Shown in pieces: positions 26,287 to 35,138 of a stretch of 64,000 nt of DNA. Position numbers and translations under genes: made by a program. The notes under the pieces were generated by a model. The model did not search any database. It saw nothing but the letters and a program-made list of their open reading frames with translations, and was not told the origin of the DNA. The stretch is from RGIG4079 sp045646905 (lineage in GTDB: Bacteria; Bacteroidota; Bacteroidia; Bacteroidales; Muribaculaceae): contig JAZRLP010000018.1 of the NCBI GenBank assembly GCA_045646905.1, positions 74,744 through 138,743 of the forward strand, in the 5' to 3' direction. Each line of letters starts with the position of its first letter. Within the stretch, counting starts at the first letter, position 1.

Positions 26287-27386
26287 GAACGACTAAGAAA
26301 TCTAAAATGCGCAAAATAGCATCTTTTTTCACCCTAATGATAGCACTTTTCATTGGGGCGATGACCATTTTTGCCGCATACTCGGGACACATAGATCCAC
26401 GAAAGATGACAATAGCCCCTCTCATGTGCATGACATTACCCTATTGGGTTATTGCTACCTTGATTATGCTTCCCATTTGTTTCATCGCCAACAAATGGCA
26501 ATCGCTCGTTCCTCTTTCTACTCTCGTTATATGCCTTGGACCTATTCTTAATTACTGCCCATTAAACATCACAGCAAATAGCAATCGCAACACGCCCAAT
26601 TCGTTTACACTCTTAAGTTATAATGCTTATAATTTCATTGCATTTGATGACAACTACCCCGACGATGAGTCTAATTCTACGCTCAACTATATAGCCAAAA
26701 CCGACGCCGATATCGTGTGCCTACAAGAATGTGAATATCTATCACCTATTCCTCGCTGGCATGTGTATCGCAAGCAAGTAAATGCAATAAAAGAGCAATA
26801 CCCCTATCGCATCATAGGCGCCAATAACGGACAATCAATCTTTTCTAAATTTCCGGTGACGCTCATCTCTTCAGCAGGATATTACTCACACTTCAAAGTA
26901 GAGATGCCCACGCGCACTATCGACATCATTGATGTGCATTTGAGATCAATACGCCTATCAAAACAAGACAAAGAGCAATACAACGAAGCTCTCACCGATT
27001 TAATTACCGAAAACAATAACAGCAAACTCTCATCGTGGAAAAATATCGCATCTAAAGTTGCAAACGCAGCCAAACTGCGTTCACGCCAAGCATTAGCGCT
27101 CAAAGATTATATTAGAGAACTCGACAGCGAAAACATCATTGTGTGTGGCGACTTCAACGATGTGCCAGGCTGCTTTGCCATCAATGCCATTGCCGACGAC
27201 TTTGACGATGTATATGCCCAATGTGGTTTTGGCCCTATGATTACATATCATGGCAATAACCTCAAATTTCGCATCGACCACATTCTCTATGATGGCGATT
27301 TCGATGCAACTTATTTTGAGCGTGGCGACCTCAAAAGTAGCGACCACTACCCCCTATTTGCCACATTTAAGTGGGACAATGACTAA
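26283..27386 (+). CDS. Membrane-anchored endonuclease/exonuclease/phosphatase (EEP) family protein
   Basis: The product has 367 residues. The N-terminal ~100 hold three hydrophobic segments ('IASFFTLMIALFIGAMTIF', 'YWVIATLIMLPICFIA', 'LVPLSTLVICLGPIL'). The EEP domain follows, with 'LLSYNAYNF', 'CLQECEY' (metal-binding Glu), 'CGDFNDVPG' (GDFN), 'FRIDHILYDG' and the final 'SSDHYPLFA' His. The substrate (nucleic acid, phosphoinositide-like or other phosphodiester) cannot be told. It shares an operon with two rhomboids, a common Bacteroidetes arrangement. Confidence 0.88.
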   Translation: MRTTKKSKMRKIASFFTLMIALFIGAMTIFAAYSGHIDPRKMTIAPLMCMTLPYWVIATLIMLPICFIANKWQSLVPLSTLVICLGPILNYCPLNITANSNRNTPNSFTLLSYNAYNFIAFDDNYPDDESNSTLNYIAKTDADIVCLQECEYLSPIPRWHVYRKQVNAIKEQYPYRIIGANNGQSIFSKFPVTLISSAGYYSHFKVEMPTRTIDIIDVHLRSIRLSKQDKEQYNEALTDLITENNNSKLSSWKNIASKVANAAKLRSRQALALKDYIRELDSENIIVCGDFNDVPGCFAINAIADDFDDVYAQCGFGPMITYHGNNLKFRIDHILYDGDFDATYFERGDLKSSDHYPLFATFKWDND

Positions 27387-27424
27387 TTCAAGACAATTAT
27401 AAATCAATTAAATATATACTAATT

Positions 27425-29545
27425 ATGAAGAAACAATTATTAACCCTCGCAGCATGCGCATGTATGACAGCTGCATTAACACAGTCGTGCTCTATGCAAG
27501 AAACAGGCGACAATCCATTCTTGAAGGAATACACTACCGAGTTTGAGATTCCTCCATTTGATTCAATCAAAAACGAACACTATCTTCCTGCACTAAAAGC
27601 CGGAATTGAAGAACAAAACAAAGAGATTGAAGCTATCATCAACAATTCTGAAGCTCCAACCTTTGAAAACACTATCCTTGCCCTCGACAACTCGGGTCAA
27701 ACAATCAACAAAGTTGCTTATGTATTCTTTGCATTTACCGAGTCAATGTCATCGCCCGAATTGCAAAAAGTTGATGAAGAGTTCACTCCTTTATTAACTA
27801 AACACAGTGATGAAATTTCGATGAACGACAAACTCTTTGAACGCATCAAAGCTGTTTATGACGATCGTGCTAACCACCAATACACTACTGCACAACTTCG
27901 CCTCATTGAAGACAACTACAAATCATTCACTCGCAATGGTGCGCTTCTCGATGCTGAAAAGAAAGAACAACTCAAAGCAATCAATGCCGAGCTTGCTAAC
28001 CTCTATCTCGAATTCAACAAACGCCTCCTCAATGCTACCAACGCATTTGAACTCGTAGTTGAAGATTCTATCAAACTTGGTGGTCTTCCTGCATCAAGCA
28101 TCGCTGTTGCAGCCGAAGAAGCTAAAAAACGCGGTAAAGATGGCAAATGGGTGTTCACACTCCACGCTCCTTCACGCTTGCCATTGTTGCAATATGCTCA
28201 AAACCGCGAATTGCGTCAAAAAATGTATGAAGGTTACATCAACCTCGCTACTGAAGGCGAAAACGACAACCGACCCATCATCAACAAAATCATGCAAGCG
28301 CGCACCAAAAAAGCTGCTCTCCTTGGCTTTGACAACTTTGCTGCTTATATGACCGACAATGTTATGGCTAAAACTCCTCAAGCAGCCAAAGACCTCTTGA
28401 TGAAGATTTGGGAACCTGCTATCAACAAAGTTAAAGAAGAGGTTGCCGAAATGCAAGATGTAGTAAAAGAAGAAGGTTTTGATTTTGAAATCGCTCCTTG
28501 GGACTACTACTATTATGCCGAAAAAGTGCGTCAAAGAAAATATGCTCTCGATGAAGACGAAGTGCGTCAATACTTTGCTGTTGACAATGTTGTAAAAGGT
28601 ATCTTCACTATGGCAGAGCGTCTTTATGGTGTTACATTCCGCGAACTCCCCAACGCTCCTAAATATCACCCCGAAGTGAAAGTTTATGAAGTGCTTGACA
28701 CTGCTGGCAACCATGTATCGGTATTCATGACCGACTACTTCCCACGCGAATCAAAACGCCAAGGTGCTTGGATGAGCGAGTTTAAAGGCTCTTATATCGA
28801 TGAAAACGGCAAATCAATTCGCCCAATCATCTATAATGTAGGTAACTTCACTAAACCTACTGCCGACACCCCTTCACTTCTCACTCTCGACGAAGTAGAA
28901 ACCACATTCCACGAATTTGGTCACGGCCTTCACGGCATGCTCACTCGCGCTCAATACCGTTCACAAGCTGGAACAAATGTTGACCGCGACTTCGTAGAAC
29001 TTCCTTCACAAATCCACGAACACTGGGCTCTCGAACCCGAATTGCTCAAATCATATGCATTCCACTACAAAACTGGTGAAGTGATGCCAGCCGAACTCAT
29101 CAAGAAACTTCAAGATGCATCAACTCACAACCAAGGTTTTGCTACAACCGAACTTGCAGGTGCTGCTCTTCTCGACCTCTACTGGAACTCTGCTAACTTT
29201 GACAAAGATGTTGATGTAGCCGCTTTTGAAGCTAATGTGGCTAAAGAACTCAACATGCCTAAAGAAGTACAATTCCGTTATCGCAGTACTTACTTCAAAC
29301 ACATCTTCGGTAGCGACGGTTATGCTGCTGGTTACTACACTTACCTTTGGGCTGAAGTGCTCGATGCCGATGGCTTTGAATTATTCAAAGAAAAAGGTGT
29401 ATTTGACAAAGCAACTGCCGATGCATTCCGCATCAATGTTCTTGAAGCAGGTGGTAGCGAAGACCCAATGAAACTTTATGTCAAGTTCCGTGGTCAAGAA
29501 CCTAACCCCGATGCACTCCTCCGCAACCGCGGCCTCTTGAAATAA
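27425..29545 (+). CDS. M3-family zinc metallopeptidase, Dcp-like lipoprotein
   Basis: The product has 706 residues. It has a lipoprotein signal with lipobox 'LTQSC' (Cys near 22) and would sit in the periplasm. The active-site motif 'TTFHEFGHGLHGMLT' contains HExGH, with the third zinc ligand Glu in 'DFVELPSQIHEHW'. The length and C-terminal pattern match peptidyl-dipeptidase Dcp/oligopeptidase A relatives, which trim short peptides. Monocistronic with a strong terminator. Confidence 0.92.
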   Translation: MKKQLLTLAACACMTAALTQSCSMQETGDNPFLKEYTTEFEIPPFDSIKNEHYLPALKAGIEEQNKEIEAIINNSEAPTFENTILALDNSGQTINKVAYVFFAFTESMSSPELQKVDEEFTPLLTKHSDEISMNDKLFERIKAVYDDRANHQYTTAQLRLIEDNYKSFTRNGALLDAEKKEQLKAINAELANLYLEFNKRLLNATNAFELVVEDSIKLGGLPASSIAVAAEEAKKRGKDGKWVFTLHAPSRLPLLQYAQNRELRQKMYEGYINLATEGENDNRPIINKIMQARTKKAALLGFDNFAAYMTDNVMAKTPQAAKDLLMKIWEPAINKVKEEVAEMQDVVKEEGFDFEIAPWDYYYYAEKVRQRKYALDEDEVRQYFAVDNVVKGIFTMAERLYGVTFRELPNAPKYHPEVKVYEVLDTAGNHVSVFMTDYFPRESKRQGAWMSEFKGSYIDENGKSIRPIIYNVGNFTKPTADTPSLLTLDEVETTFHEFGHGLHGMLTRAQYRSQAGTNVDRDFVELPSQIHEHWALEPELLKSYAFHYKTGEVMPAELIKKLQDASTHNQGFATTELAGAALLDLYWNSANFDKDVDVAAFEANVAKELNMPKEVQFRYRSTYFKHIFGSDGYAAGYYTYLWAEVLDADGFELFKEKGVFDKATADAFRINVLEAGGSEDPMKLYVKFRGQEPNPDALLRNRGLLK

Positions 29546-29570
29546 GATATTTCAACACCCTATAACGCAA

Positions 29571-29607
29571 CAGCCACTGAGTCCCCACTCAGTGGCTGTT
29601 TTTTTTG
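29571..29607 (+). terminator. Terminator of the M3 peptidase gene
   Basis: CAGCCACTGAGT (29571-29582) pairs with ACTCAGTGGCTG (29587-29598), followed by a T8 run. Confidence 0.9.
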
Positions 29608-30072
29608 ACAAAATGAACTGTGACCAAAAATCCCCATGCGTCAGCCAAGCTCTCCTCTTGAAAATTACTTATAATTTTTTATTGCTGTCCGTTAAAAATC
29701 GATAAAGTATATAAAAAGAATCTCAATCGCTGAATTTAAGCAGTTGAAATTCCTTTTTTTCAATTTACAAGCCCACATAATATTGAAGGACAATGGCATT
29801 GCCGAAGGTAATGCTTTTTGCGTAGCCGGGTATTGGCTCGTGGAGGCAATGCCCGGGCGGGAGAAATGTTGAAATTGTATCTGAAAGATACATTATTTGC
29901 ACTGATTAAAGATTCTTACAGAATCTATCTCTATTTAATACATTACCGGGCTTATCCACTGCGTAGCTAAACCCGGCTACGACTAAACAATCCCCTTGGG
30001 ATTAAAAAATTTTATCTGACACCAATAAAATAGAATAAATGTAGAAAATATGGTTTATCTCAATATTTTTAC

Positions 30073-30080
30073 TAATTTTG
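30073..30080 (+). promoter_or_regulatory. -7 box of the Fic gene
   Basis: TAATTTTG (then C) matches TAnnTTTG; the predicted transcription start is near 30087, directly before the palindrome. Confidence 0.6.
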
Positions 30081-30095
30081 CACAAACAATAAAAA

Positions 30096-30125
30096 GGTGG
30101 TAACTTACCACCATAAAAGGTGGTA
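30096..30125 (+). promoter_or_regulatory. Operator-like palindrome plus third half-site
   Basis: GGTGGTAA-C-TTACCACC (30096-30112) is a perfect inverted repeat. A third half-site GGTGGTA lies at 30119-30125. The set falls between the -7 box and the start codon. Confidence 0.6.
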
Positions 30126-30141
30126 TATAACAATCGTTCAT

Positions 30142-31206
30142 ATGAAAGATCTTGAAGTCATATATAACAAGTGGTTATCTTTGCTTCCACTTAGCGACAA
30201 GAAACAGGCTCAACTCGGGCGAAAATTCACTGTTGAATACAACTATAATTCTAACCACATAGAGGGTAATACTCTGACATATGGTCAAACCGAATTGTTA
30301 CTTTTGTTTGGCAAAGTGAGTGGCGAAGCTGAGATGAAGGACTTTGAGGAAATGAAAGCGAGTAATGTCGGACTGCAGATGATGACAGAAGTCGCAAAGG
30401 AGAAAACACCTTTAACCGAAACATTCATCAGACAGTTACATCAAACTCTTTTACGCGAGGATTATACTGTTTATACAACTCTACCTGGAGGAGTTCAGTC
30501 AAGCTATGTAGTGCATGCAGGCACATATAAAACACGGCCCAACAGCGTAATTACCCGATACGGCGATCGATTTGAATATGCATCGCCCGAAGAAACGCCA
30601 GCATTGATGAATGATTTGGTCGTATGGTATAATGAAGCAGAGCAAAGTGGCAATTACTCGCCGATTGAGTTGGCTGCTATGTTCCATTATAGATATATTC
30701 GCATTCACCCCTTTGAGGATGGGAATGGTCGTATTGCTCGACTAATGGTAAATTATATTCTTTCTCGTCATAATTGGCCAATGATTGTGGTGCGCAATCG
30801 TGACAAGCAGGCATATTTGGAGGCATTGCACCAATCTGACCTCATCGTGGGACCAGCCCCTTCTGATGGAGCACATGCTACATTAAGAGACATCAGAGAT
30901 TTTTTGAACTATTTTAAAAATCTTGTCAAAACAGAAATTCAAGCAGACATCGACTTTGTAACTAAATCTGCAGAAAATGTTTGGTGGTATGACGGACAAA
31001 TTGTTACTTTCAGAAGTATCAATACAACAAGAATTCTATTGGCATTACAAGAGAACCCAGCTATCACCTACAATGAGTTGACCAAATTGATAGGTATAAA
31101 CACTTCTGCAATACAGAAGCAAATCAACAATCTAATCAAGAAAGGATATATCCAGCGTAGAGATTCAGATCGACATTGGCATGTACTAATCACATCTACC
31201 ATTTAA
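30142..31206 (+). CDS. Fic-domain protein with N-terminal inhibitory motif and C-terminal winged helix
   Basis: The 354-residue product has an N-terminal Fic_N-like region with 'SNHIEGNT', matching the (S/T)xxxE(G/N) inhibitory motif of class II Fic proteins. The central Fic core has the full active site 'HPFEDGNGRIARLM' (HxFxxGNGRxxR), which normally transfers AMP from ATP to a protein hydroxyl. The last ~70 residues form a winged helix ('ITYNELTKLIGINTSAIQKQ', 'LIKKGYIQRRD'). ATG 30142 is preferred over an upstream GTG at 30097 because the palindrome covers the latter. The target is unknown. No toxin-antitoxin partner is seen, so self-inhibition is likely. Surrounded by repeats, it may be acquired. 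Confidence 0.9.
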   Translation: MKDLEVIYNKWLSLLPLSDKKQAQLGRKFTVEYNYNSNHIEGNTLTYGQTELLLLFGKVSGEAEMKDFEEMKASNVGLQMMTEVAKEKTPLTETFIRQLHQTLLREDYTVYTTLPGGVQSSYVVHAGTYKTRPNSVITRYGDRFEYASPEETPALMNDLVVWYNEAEQSGNYSPIELAAMFHYRYIRIHPFEDGNGRIARLMVNYILSRHNWPMIVVRNRDKQAYLEALHQSDLIVGPAPSDGAHATLRDIRDFLNYFKNLVKTEIQADIDFVTKSAENVWWYDGQIVTFRSINTTRILLALQENPAITYNELTKLIGINTSAIQKQINNLIKKGYIQRRDSDRHWHVLITSTI

Positions 31207-32019
31207 TACTAAAGGGTTTGATATTAATAATTCAATAAAATAAAGGGGACTATAACTTTGTTGACACAAAGTTTATCTTACCCCCTCCCGGCTACGCCGT
31301 ACTCCCACTAAATTTTACTACGCAAAATTCAGAGGGAGAGCTACTTATGCTTTTGCTAATGTAACTGTCCCATTGTTTTTCACAGAAAAAGAGGGGGAAC
31401 CTCGCAGAGCTCACGAGTGAGCGAGCAGTGTATGTCGGCTTGCCGGTACACGATTGCGAGACTTACCGTACCAGAATTGCAAATGCAATTCGGAGGGGGT
31501 TAGATTGTGATAATCAGGTGGTTACATAGAGAATTGTGCCAACATGTATATAATTACCAAAATAAATTTGTACCATTCTGAAAATTCATGTCATTTTGTT
31601 TATGGTTTTCCCAAGCAATAGTTGTTTTTCAGACAGAATGCCAGAATGAAACATAAATGGCTGACGCATGGGTAATTTTTTGGGACAGAATGCCAGAAAA
31701 ACATAAAGCTAACGCGTGGCAATATAGACAAAAGAAAAAATCTGTACTTATGTGCTTTTGTCAAAAATAAAGACACAAGAACAGAAGAACATAAAGCTAA
31801 CACAATGAAAAACAATCAAATAAACATCTGTCATTCTGCACATTCTGTCCTTCTGTCTAAAAAAAACTCTGCGTATTTCGGTGCTTTCAGCGTGAGGAGT
31901 CTGTCTAAATCCCCATATGTGTGGTGTGTTTTTAGACAAAATGAGCATAAATACAAATCTTTTATATTATTTCTCCCTTTGTAGCCTCACATATAATATT
32001 TTTCGTTATATTTGCAGTG
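31207..32019. repeat. Gene-free repeat field between Fic and the LRR leader
   Basis: No credible gene is found. Visible items are CCCGGCTACG (31288-31297, also at 29972-29981), a hairpin GCTCAC/GTGAGC near 31409, and GAATTGC-aaat-GCAATTC near 31474. GACAGAATGCCAGAA occurs twice (31632-31646, 31684-31698) with related GACACAAGAACAGAAGAACA at 31772. AACATAAAGCTAAC occurs twice (31700-31713, 31788-31801), and an inverted CATTCTGTC lies near 31845. The pattern suggests remains of repetitive or mobile DNA. Confidence 0.6.
32007..32014 (+). promoter_or_regulatory. -7 box of the LRR leader transcript
   Basis: TTATATTTGC contains TATATTTG, matching TAnnTTTG. The predicted transcript starts near 32020, about 350 nt before the LRR gene. 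The nearest TTTG upstream (31978) is rather far. Confidence 0.55.
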
Positions 32020-32291
32020 GTTTCGACATTTAGTTGTAGCGACAACGATCTGAGACCGTTACATATTTAACGAAAGGTGTTATTGAAATTTTATCTTCTG
32101 TTACCAAACTTGGCGGTTTGTATTTCTCGTGAAGATGAGATTGGCAATGGCATCTGCATTGGTGGCTTATACTTTGCCGTGATTGGCAAAATATATAGCA
32201 AATCGGTGTGGGGCTATTGTTTTATCTACGAGAAAGGTACGCCAAGACCTGGTAGCAAGATAAAACAAAATGCATTCTCCACACCTTTTTT
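32020..32291 (+). ncRNA. Candidate structured leader RNA with terminal terminator-like stem
   Basis: Hand pairing gives the stems GTTGT/ACAAC (32033-32046), CGTTA/TAACG (32057-32072), ATCTTC/GAAGAT (32093-32098 with 32131-32136, enclosing CAAAC/GTTTG), CAATG/CATTG (32145-32161) and TTTGCC/GGCAAA (32173-32190). A large final element pairs GGTGTGGGG (32205-32213) with CTCCACACC (32277-32285). Nested inside it is GTTTTATC/GATAAAAC (32219-32226 with 32259-32266), and T6 follows at 32286-32291. It could be a regulatory leader with an attenuator for the LRR gene, or a separate small RNA. A GTG-started 82-codon frame (32077-32325) runs through it but has no family signal. Confidence 0.5.
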
Positions 32292-32369
32292 ATGTCCAAA
32301 CTTTAACTGTTTCAATGGGAGATGAGAAACTGAAAAATAACGATGATACATAACTCAAATCCTAAAAAT

Positions 32370-35048
32370 ATGAAACAGAAAATTAAACAAACGCTGATGG
32401 CAATAGTGGGACTATTCCTCAGCACAACCGCCCTCGCTTACGACTTTAAAGTCAATGGCGTTTATTACAATTTTCTTGACCAGTCAGCCAAAACTGTCGA
32501 AGTTACTTATAAGGGAAGTTCTGACAATTATTATTATACCGAATACACTGGTTCTGTTATCATCCCCTCATCGGTAACATATAACGGCACCACATATTCC
32601 GTAACCTCTATTGGCTCCTATGCGTTCAATGGTTGCACAGGCTTGACTTCGATTACTATCCCCAATTCCGTAACATCGATTGGCTACTCTGCGTTCCGTG
32701 ATTGCACAGGCTTGACCTCGATAACTATCCCCAATTCCGTAACCGAGATTGGCTCCTATGCGTTCTCTGGTTGCTCAGGCTTGACCTCTATTGTTGTTGA
32801 AGATGGCAATACAATATATGATTCGCGAAATAATTGTAATGCAATAATAGAGACTGCAATAAATACACTCAGATTGGGCTGTAAAAACAGTATTATCCCC
32901 AATTCCGTAACATCGATTGGCTACTCTGCGTTCGATGGTTGCACAGGCTTGACTGAGGTGACAATCCCCAATTCCGTAACCGAGATTGGCTACTCTGCGT
33001 TCAATGGTTGCGACGGCTTGACCTCTATTGTTGTTGAAGATGGCAATACAATATATGATTCGCGAAATAATTGTAATGCAATAATAGAAACTGCAACAAA
33101 TACACTCATATTTGGCTGTAAAAACAGTATTATCCCCAATTCCGTAACCTCGATTGGCTACTCTGCGTTCTATGGTTGCTCTGGCTTGACAGAGGTAACT
33201 ATCCCCAATTCAGTAACCAAGATTGGCGACAGGGCGTTCCAGGATTGCACTGGCTTGACTGAGGTAACTATCCCAAATTCCGTAACATCGATTGGTTCAA
33301 TTGCGTTCTCTGGTTGCAGTGGCTTGACCTCGGTAACAATTCCCAATTCTGTAACCTCGATTGGCTACATGGCGTTCTATAATTGCTCTGGCTTAACTGA
33401 GGTAAATATCCCCAATTCAGTAACAGAGATTGACATAGACGCGTTCTATGGTACCGCTTGGTATAATAATCAAGCTGATGGAGTTATATATATTAATAAT
33501 GTTTTGTATAAATATAAAGGGACTATGCCTGGGGGAACATCAATATCAATAAAGGATGGCACAGTATCAATTTCCCATTCTGCGTTCTTGGATTGCACAG
33601 GCTTGACCAAAATAACTATCCCCAATTCCGTAACCTCGATTGGCGACAGGGCGTTCGATGGTTGCTCTGGCTTGAAATCGGCAACTATCCCCAATTCCGT
33701 AACCAAGATTGGCTACGATGCGTTCTATGGTTGCACTGGCTTGACTGAGGTAACTATCCCAAATTCCGTAACATCGATTGGCGAATCTGCGTTCCATGGT
33801 TGCACTGGCTTGACTGAGGTAACTATCCCCAATTCCGTAACCGAGATTAGCAAAAATGCGTTCGATGGTTGCACAGGCTTGACCTCGGTAACAATCCCCA
33901 ATTCCGTAACCAAGATTGGCAACAGGGCGTTCAATCGTTGCTCAGGCTTGACCTCGGTAACTATCCCAAATTCCGTTACCTCAATTGGCAGCTATGCGTT
34001 CTGTGATTGCACCCGCTTGACCTCGGTAACTATCCCCAATTCCGTAACCTCGATTGGCGAGGGTGCATTTGAAGATTGCGACGTCTTGACTGAGGTAACA
34101 ATCCCCAATTCTGTAACCGAGATTGGCGACAGGGCGTTCCGTAATTGCTCTGGCTTGACAGAGGTAACTATCCCCAATTCAGTAACATCGATTGGCAACT
34201 ATGCGTTCGATTATTGCTACAATTTGAAAACTATTGTATCCTTAAATCCCACTCCTCCTACTTGCGCAAGTAGCAATTCGTTTTATTCTTATAATTATTC
34301 AAATGCAACCTTATATGTTCCCAAAGATAGTTATGCAAAATATTTTATAGATGAAGTGTGGGGGAAGTTCTCAAATATCACGAAGATTGAAACCACTGCG
34401 ACATCAATCTCTTTAAACAAATCATCATTAACATTAGATAAAGGTGCGACTGAAACTATTAAGGCTACAATCACTCCAAACAACACAACATTATCATTTT
34501 TGTATTGGACAAGCGATAACCCTATAGTTGCGACAGTTGATCAATCTGGCAAAATCACTACCATAAACGCAGGGACGGCAACTATAACAGCCATGTCTAT
34601 TGATGGGTCGAATGTTTCTGCGTCTTGCAAGGTCATTGTTAATGGAACGCGAATCGTTCTTTCTCAAACAGAGGCTACTCTTCCGGTAAATGATATTATG
34701 ACATTAACTTACACTGTTGCCAATTCTACTAATAAAACTGCGACATGGTCAACAAGTAACGCCAATGTTGCGCCTATAAAAGTAAATAGCGATGGTTCTG
34801 TTACTGTTGTCGGTCTGTCTGATGGCGTTGCAACCATTACTGCTACTGCAAATGACGGCTCGGGAGCATCGGCATCGTGTGTGGTAACAGTGGGAGTTGG
34901 TGGTATTGAAGGTGTCGAAGTCGATGATGATGCCGTTGAAGTATCTCGTTATGATATCCATGGTCGTCTATTAAGCGAACCTGCTCGTGGCATTAATATC
35001 GTGAAAATGAGTGACGGCTCAACAAGAAAAGAAATCGTGAAAGAGTAA
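32370..35048 (+). CDS. BspA-like leucine-rich repeat surface protein with Big_2 domains and T9SS tail
   Basis: The product has 892 residues. A signal peptide ends 'STTALAYDF' (about residue 26). Residues about 75-625 are LRR_5 (BspA/treponemal) repeats with the ~23-residue consensus 'IPNSVTSIGxxAFxxCTGLT'. They are interrupted by two copies of 'VVEDGNTIYDSRNNCNAI' and one 'DGVIYINNVLYKYKG' insert. Two bacterial Ig-like (Big_2) domains follow (about 655-830), then a type A T9SS tail ('RYDIHGRLLSEPARGINIVK'). Surface adhesion to host or neighbour cells is the usual proposal for the family. ATG 32370 is chosen because the signal peptide begins there. Highly repetitive DNA and the long structured leader make variation and post-transcriptional control plausible. 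Confidence 0.9.
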   Translation: MKQKIKQTLMAIVGLFLSTTALAYDFKVNGVYYNFLDQSAKTVEVTYKGSSDNYYYTEYTGSVIIPSSVTYNGTTYSVTSIGSYAFNGCTGLTSITIPNSVTSIGYSAFRDCTGLTSITIPNSVTEIGSYAFSGCSGLTSIVVEDGNTIYDSRNNCNAIIETAINTLRLGCKNSIIPNSVTSIGYSAFDGCTGLTEVTIPNSVTEIGYSAFNGCDGLTSIVVEDGNTIYDSRNNCNAIIETATNTLIFGCKNSIIPNSVTSIGYSAFYGCSGLTEVTIPNSVTKIGDRAFQDCTGLTEVTIPNSVTSIGSIAFSGCSGLTSVTIPNSVTSIGYMAFYNCSGLTEVNIPNSVTEIDIDAFYGTAWYNNQADGVIYINNVLYKYKGTMPGGTSISIKDGTVSISHSAFLDCTGLTKITIPNSVTSIGDRAFDGCSGLKSATIPNSVTKIGYDAFYGCTGLTEVTIPNSVTSIGESAFHGCTGLTEVTIPNSVTEISKNAFDGCTGLTSVTIPNSVTKIGNRAFNRCSGLTSVTIPNSVTSIGSYAFCDCTRLTSVTIPNSVTSIGEGAFEDCDVLTEVTIPNSVTEIGDRAFRNCSGLTEVTIPNSVTSIGNYAFDYCYNLKTIVSLNPTPPTCASSNSFYSYNYSNATLYVPKDSYAKYFIDEVWGKFSNITKIETTATSISLNKSSLTLDKGATETIKATITPNNTTLSFLYWTSDNPIVATVDQSGKITTINAGTATITAMSIDGSNVSASCKVIVNGTRIVLSQTEATLPVNDIMTLTYTVANSTNKTATWSTSNANVAPIKVNSDGSVTVVGLSDGVATITATANDGSGASASCVVTVGVGGIEGVEVDDDAVEVSRYDIHGRLLSEPARGINIVKMSDGSTRKEIVKE
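32640..34210 (+). repeat. In-frame LRR DNA repeats of about 69 bp
   Basis: About eighteen units share nearly identical DNA, recognisable by 'atccccaattccgtaac' followed by a GCGTTC about 24 nt on. A longer duplicated block carries the two EDGNTIYDSRNN inserts (near 32790 and 33030). Confidence 0.9.
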
Positions 35049-35115
35049 AAAGGAGTGATGAAAGAGGAAAGATTTAAATCTTCTACATTCTCTAAAAATC
35101 TCCATTAAACATAAA

Positions 35116-35138
35116 CCCCACAAAGTCAATTTGTGGGG
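35116..35138 (+). terminator. Terminator-like hairpin after the LRR gene
   Basis: CCCCACAAA (35116-35124) pairs with TTTGTGGGG (35130-35138); the downstream tract is only moderately T-rich. Confidence 0.6.

Larger units (their letters stand above)
29546..30141. other. Gene-poor region before the Fic gene
   Basis: No gene is seen. Besides the M3 terminator it holds CCCATGCGTCAGCCA (29633-29647), whose exact inverse occurs at 31658-31672. It also holds an 11-bp inverted pair CGTAGCCGGGT (29821-29831) / ACCCGGCTACG (29971-29981), and a local hairpin GCATTgCC/GGtAATGC near 29792. The base composition is more GC-rich in patches than the neighbouring spacers, as in decayed mobile DNA. Confidence 0.55.

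Noticed and set aside
30097..30141. Upstream GTG start for the Fic protein
   Set aside because: The added 15 codons run through the palindrome; the ATG at 30142 is the natural start.
31600..31948. Minus-strand frames in the repeat field
   Set aside because: Low-complexity translations without motifs, lying over direct and inverted repeats.
32016..32291. tmRNA, because of the 'GGTTTCGACA' near the 5' end
   Set aside because: No tag-peptide frame ending in an LAA-like sequence, no tRNA-like 3' end and wrong length.
32077..32325. 82-codon frame in the LRR leader as a gene
   Set aside because: GTG start, no recognisable motif, and the DNA forms several long-range stems including a terminator-like one. 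Noted as an alternative only.
33470..34198. Minus-strand frames inside the LRR gene
   Set aside because: Shadows of the repeated LRR DNA, made of the repeat consensus in another frame.
32640..34210. CRISPR-like array
   Set aside because: Repeats are in-frame coding LRR units with no short constant spacers; the same applies to 11761-12000.
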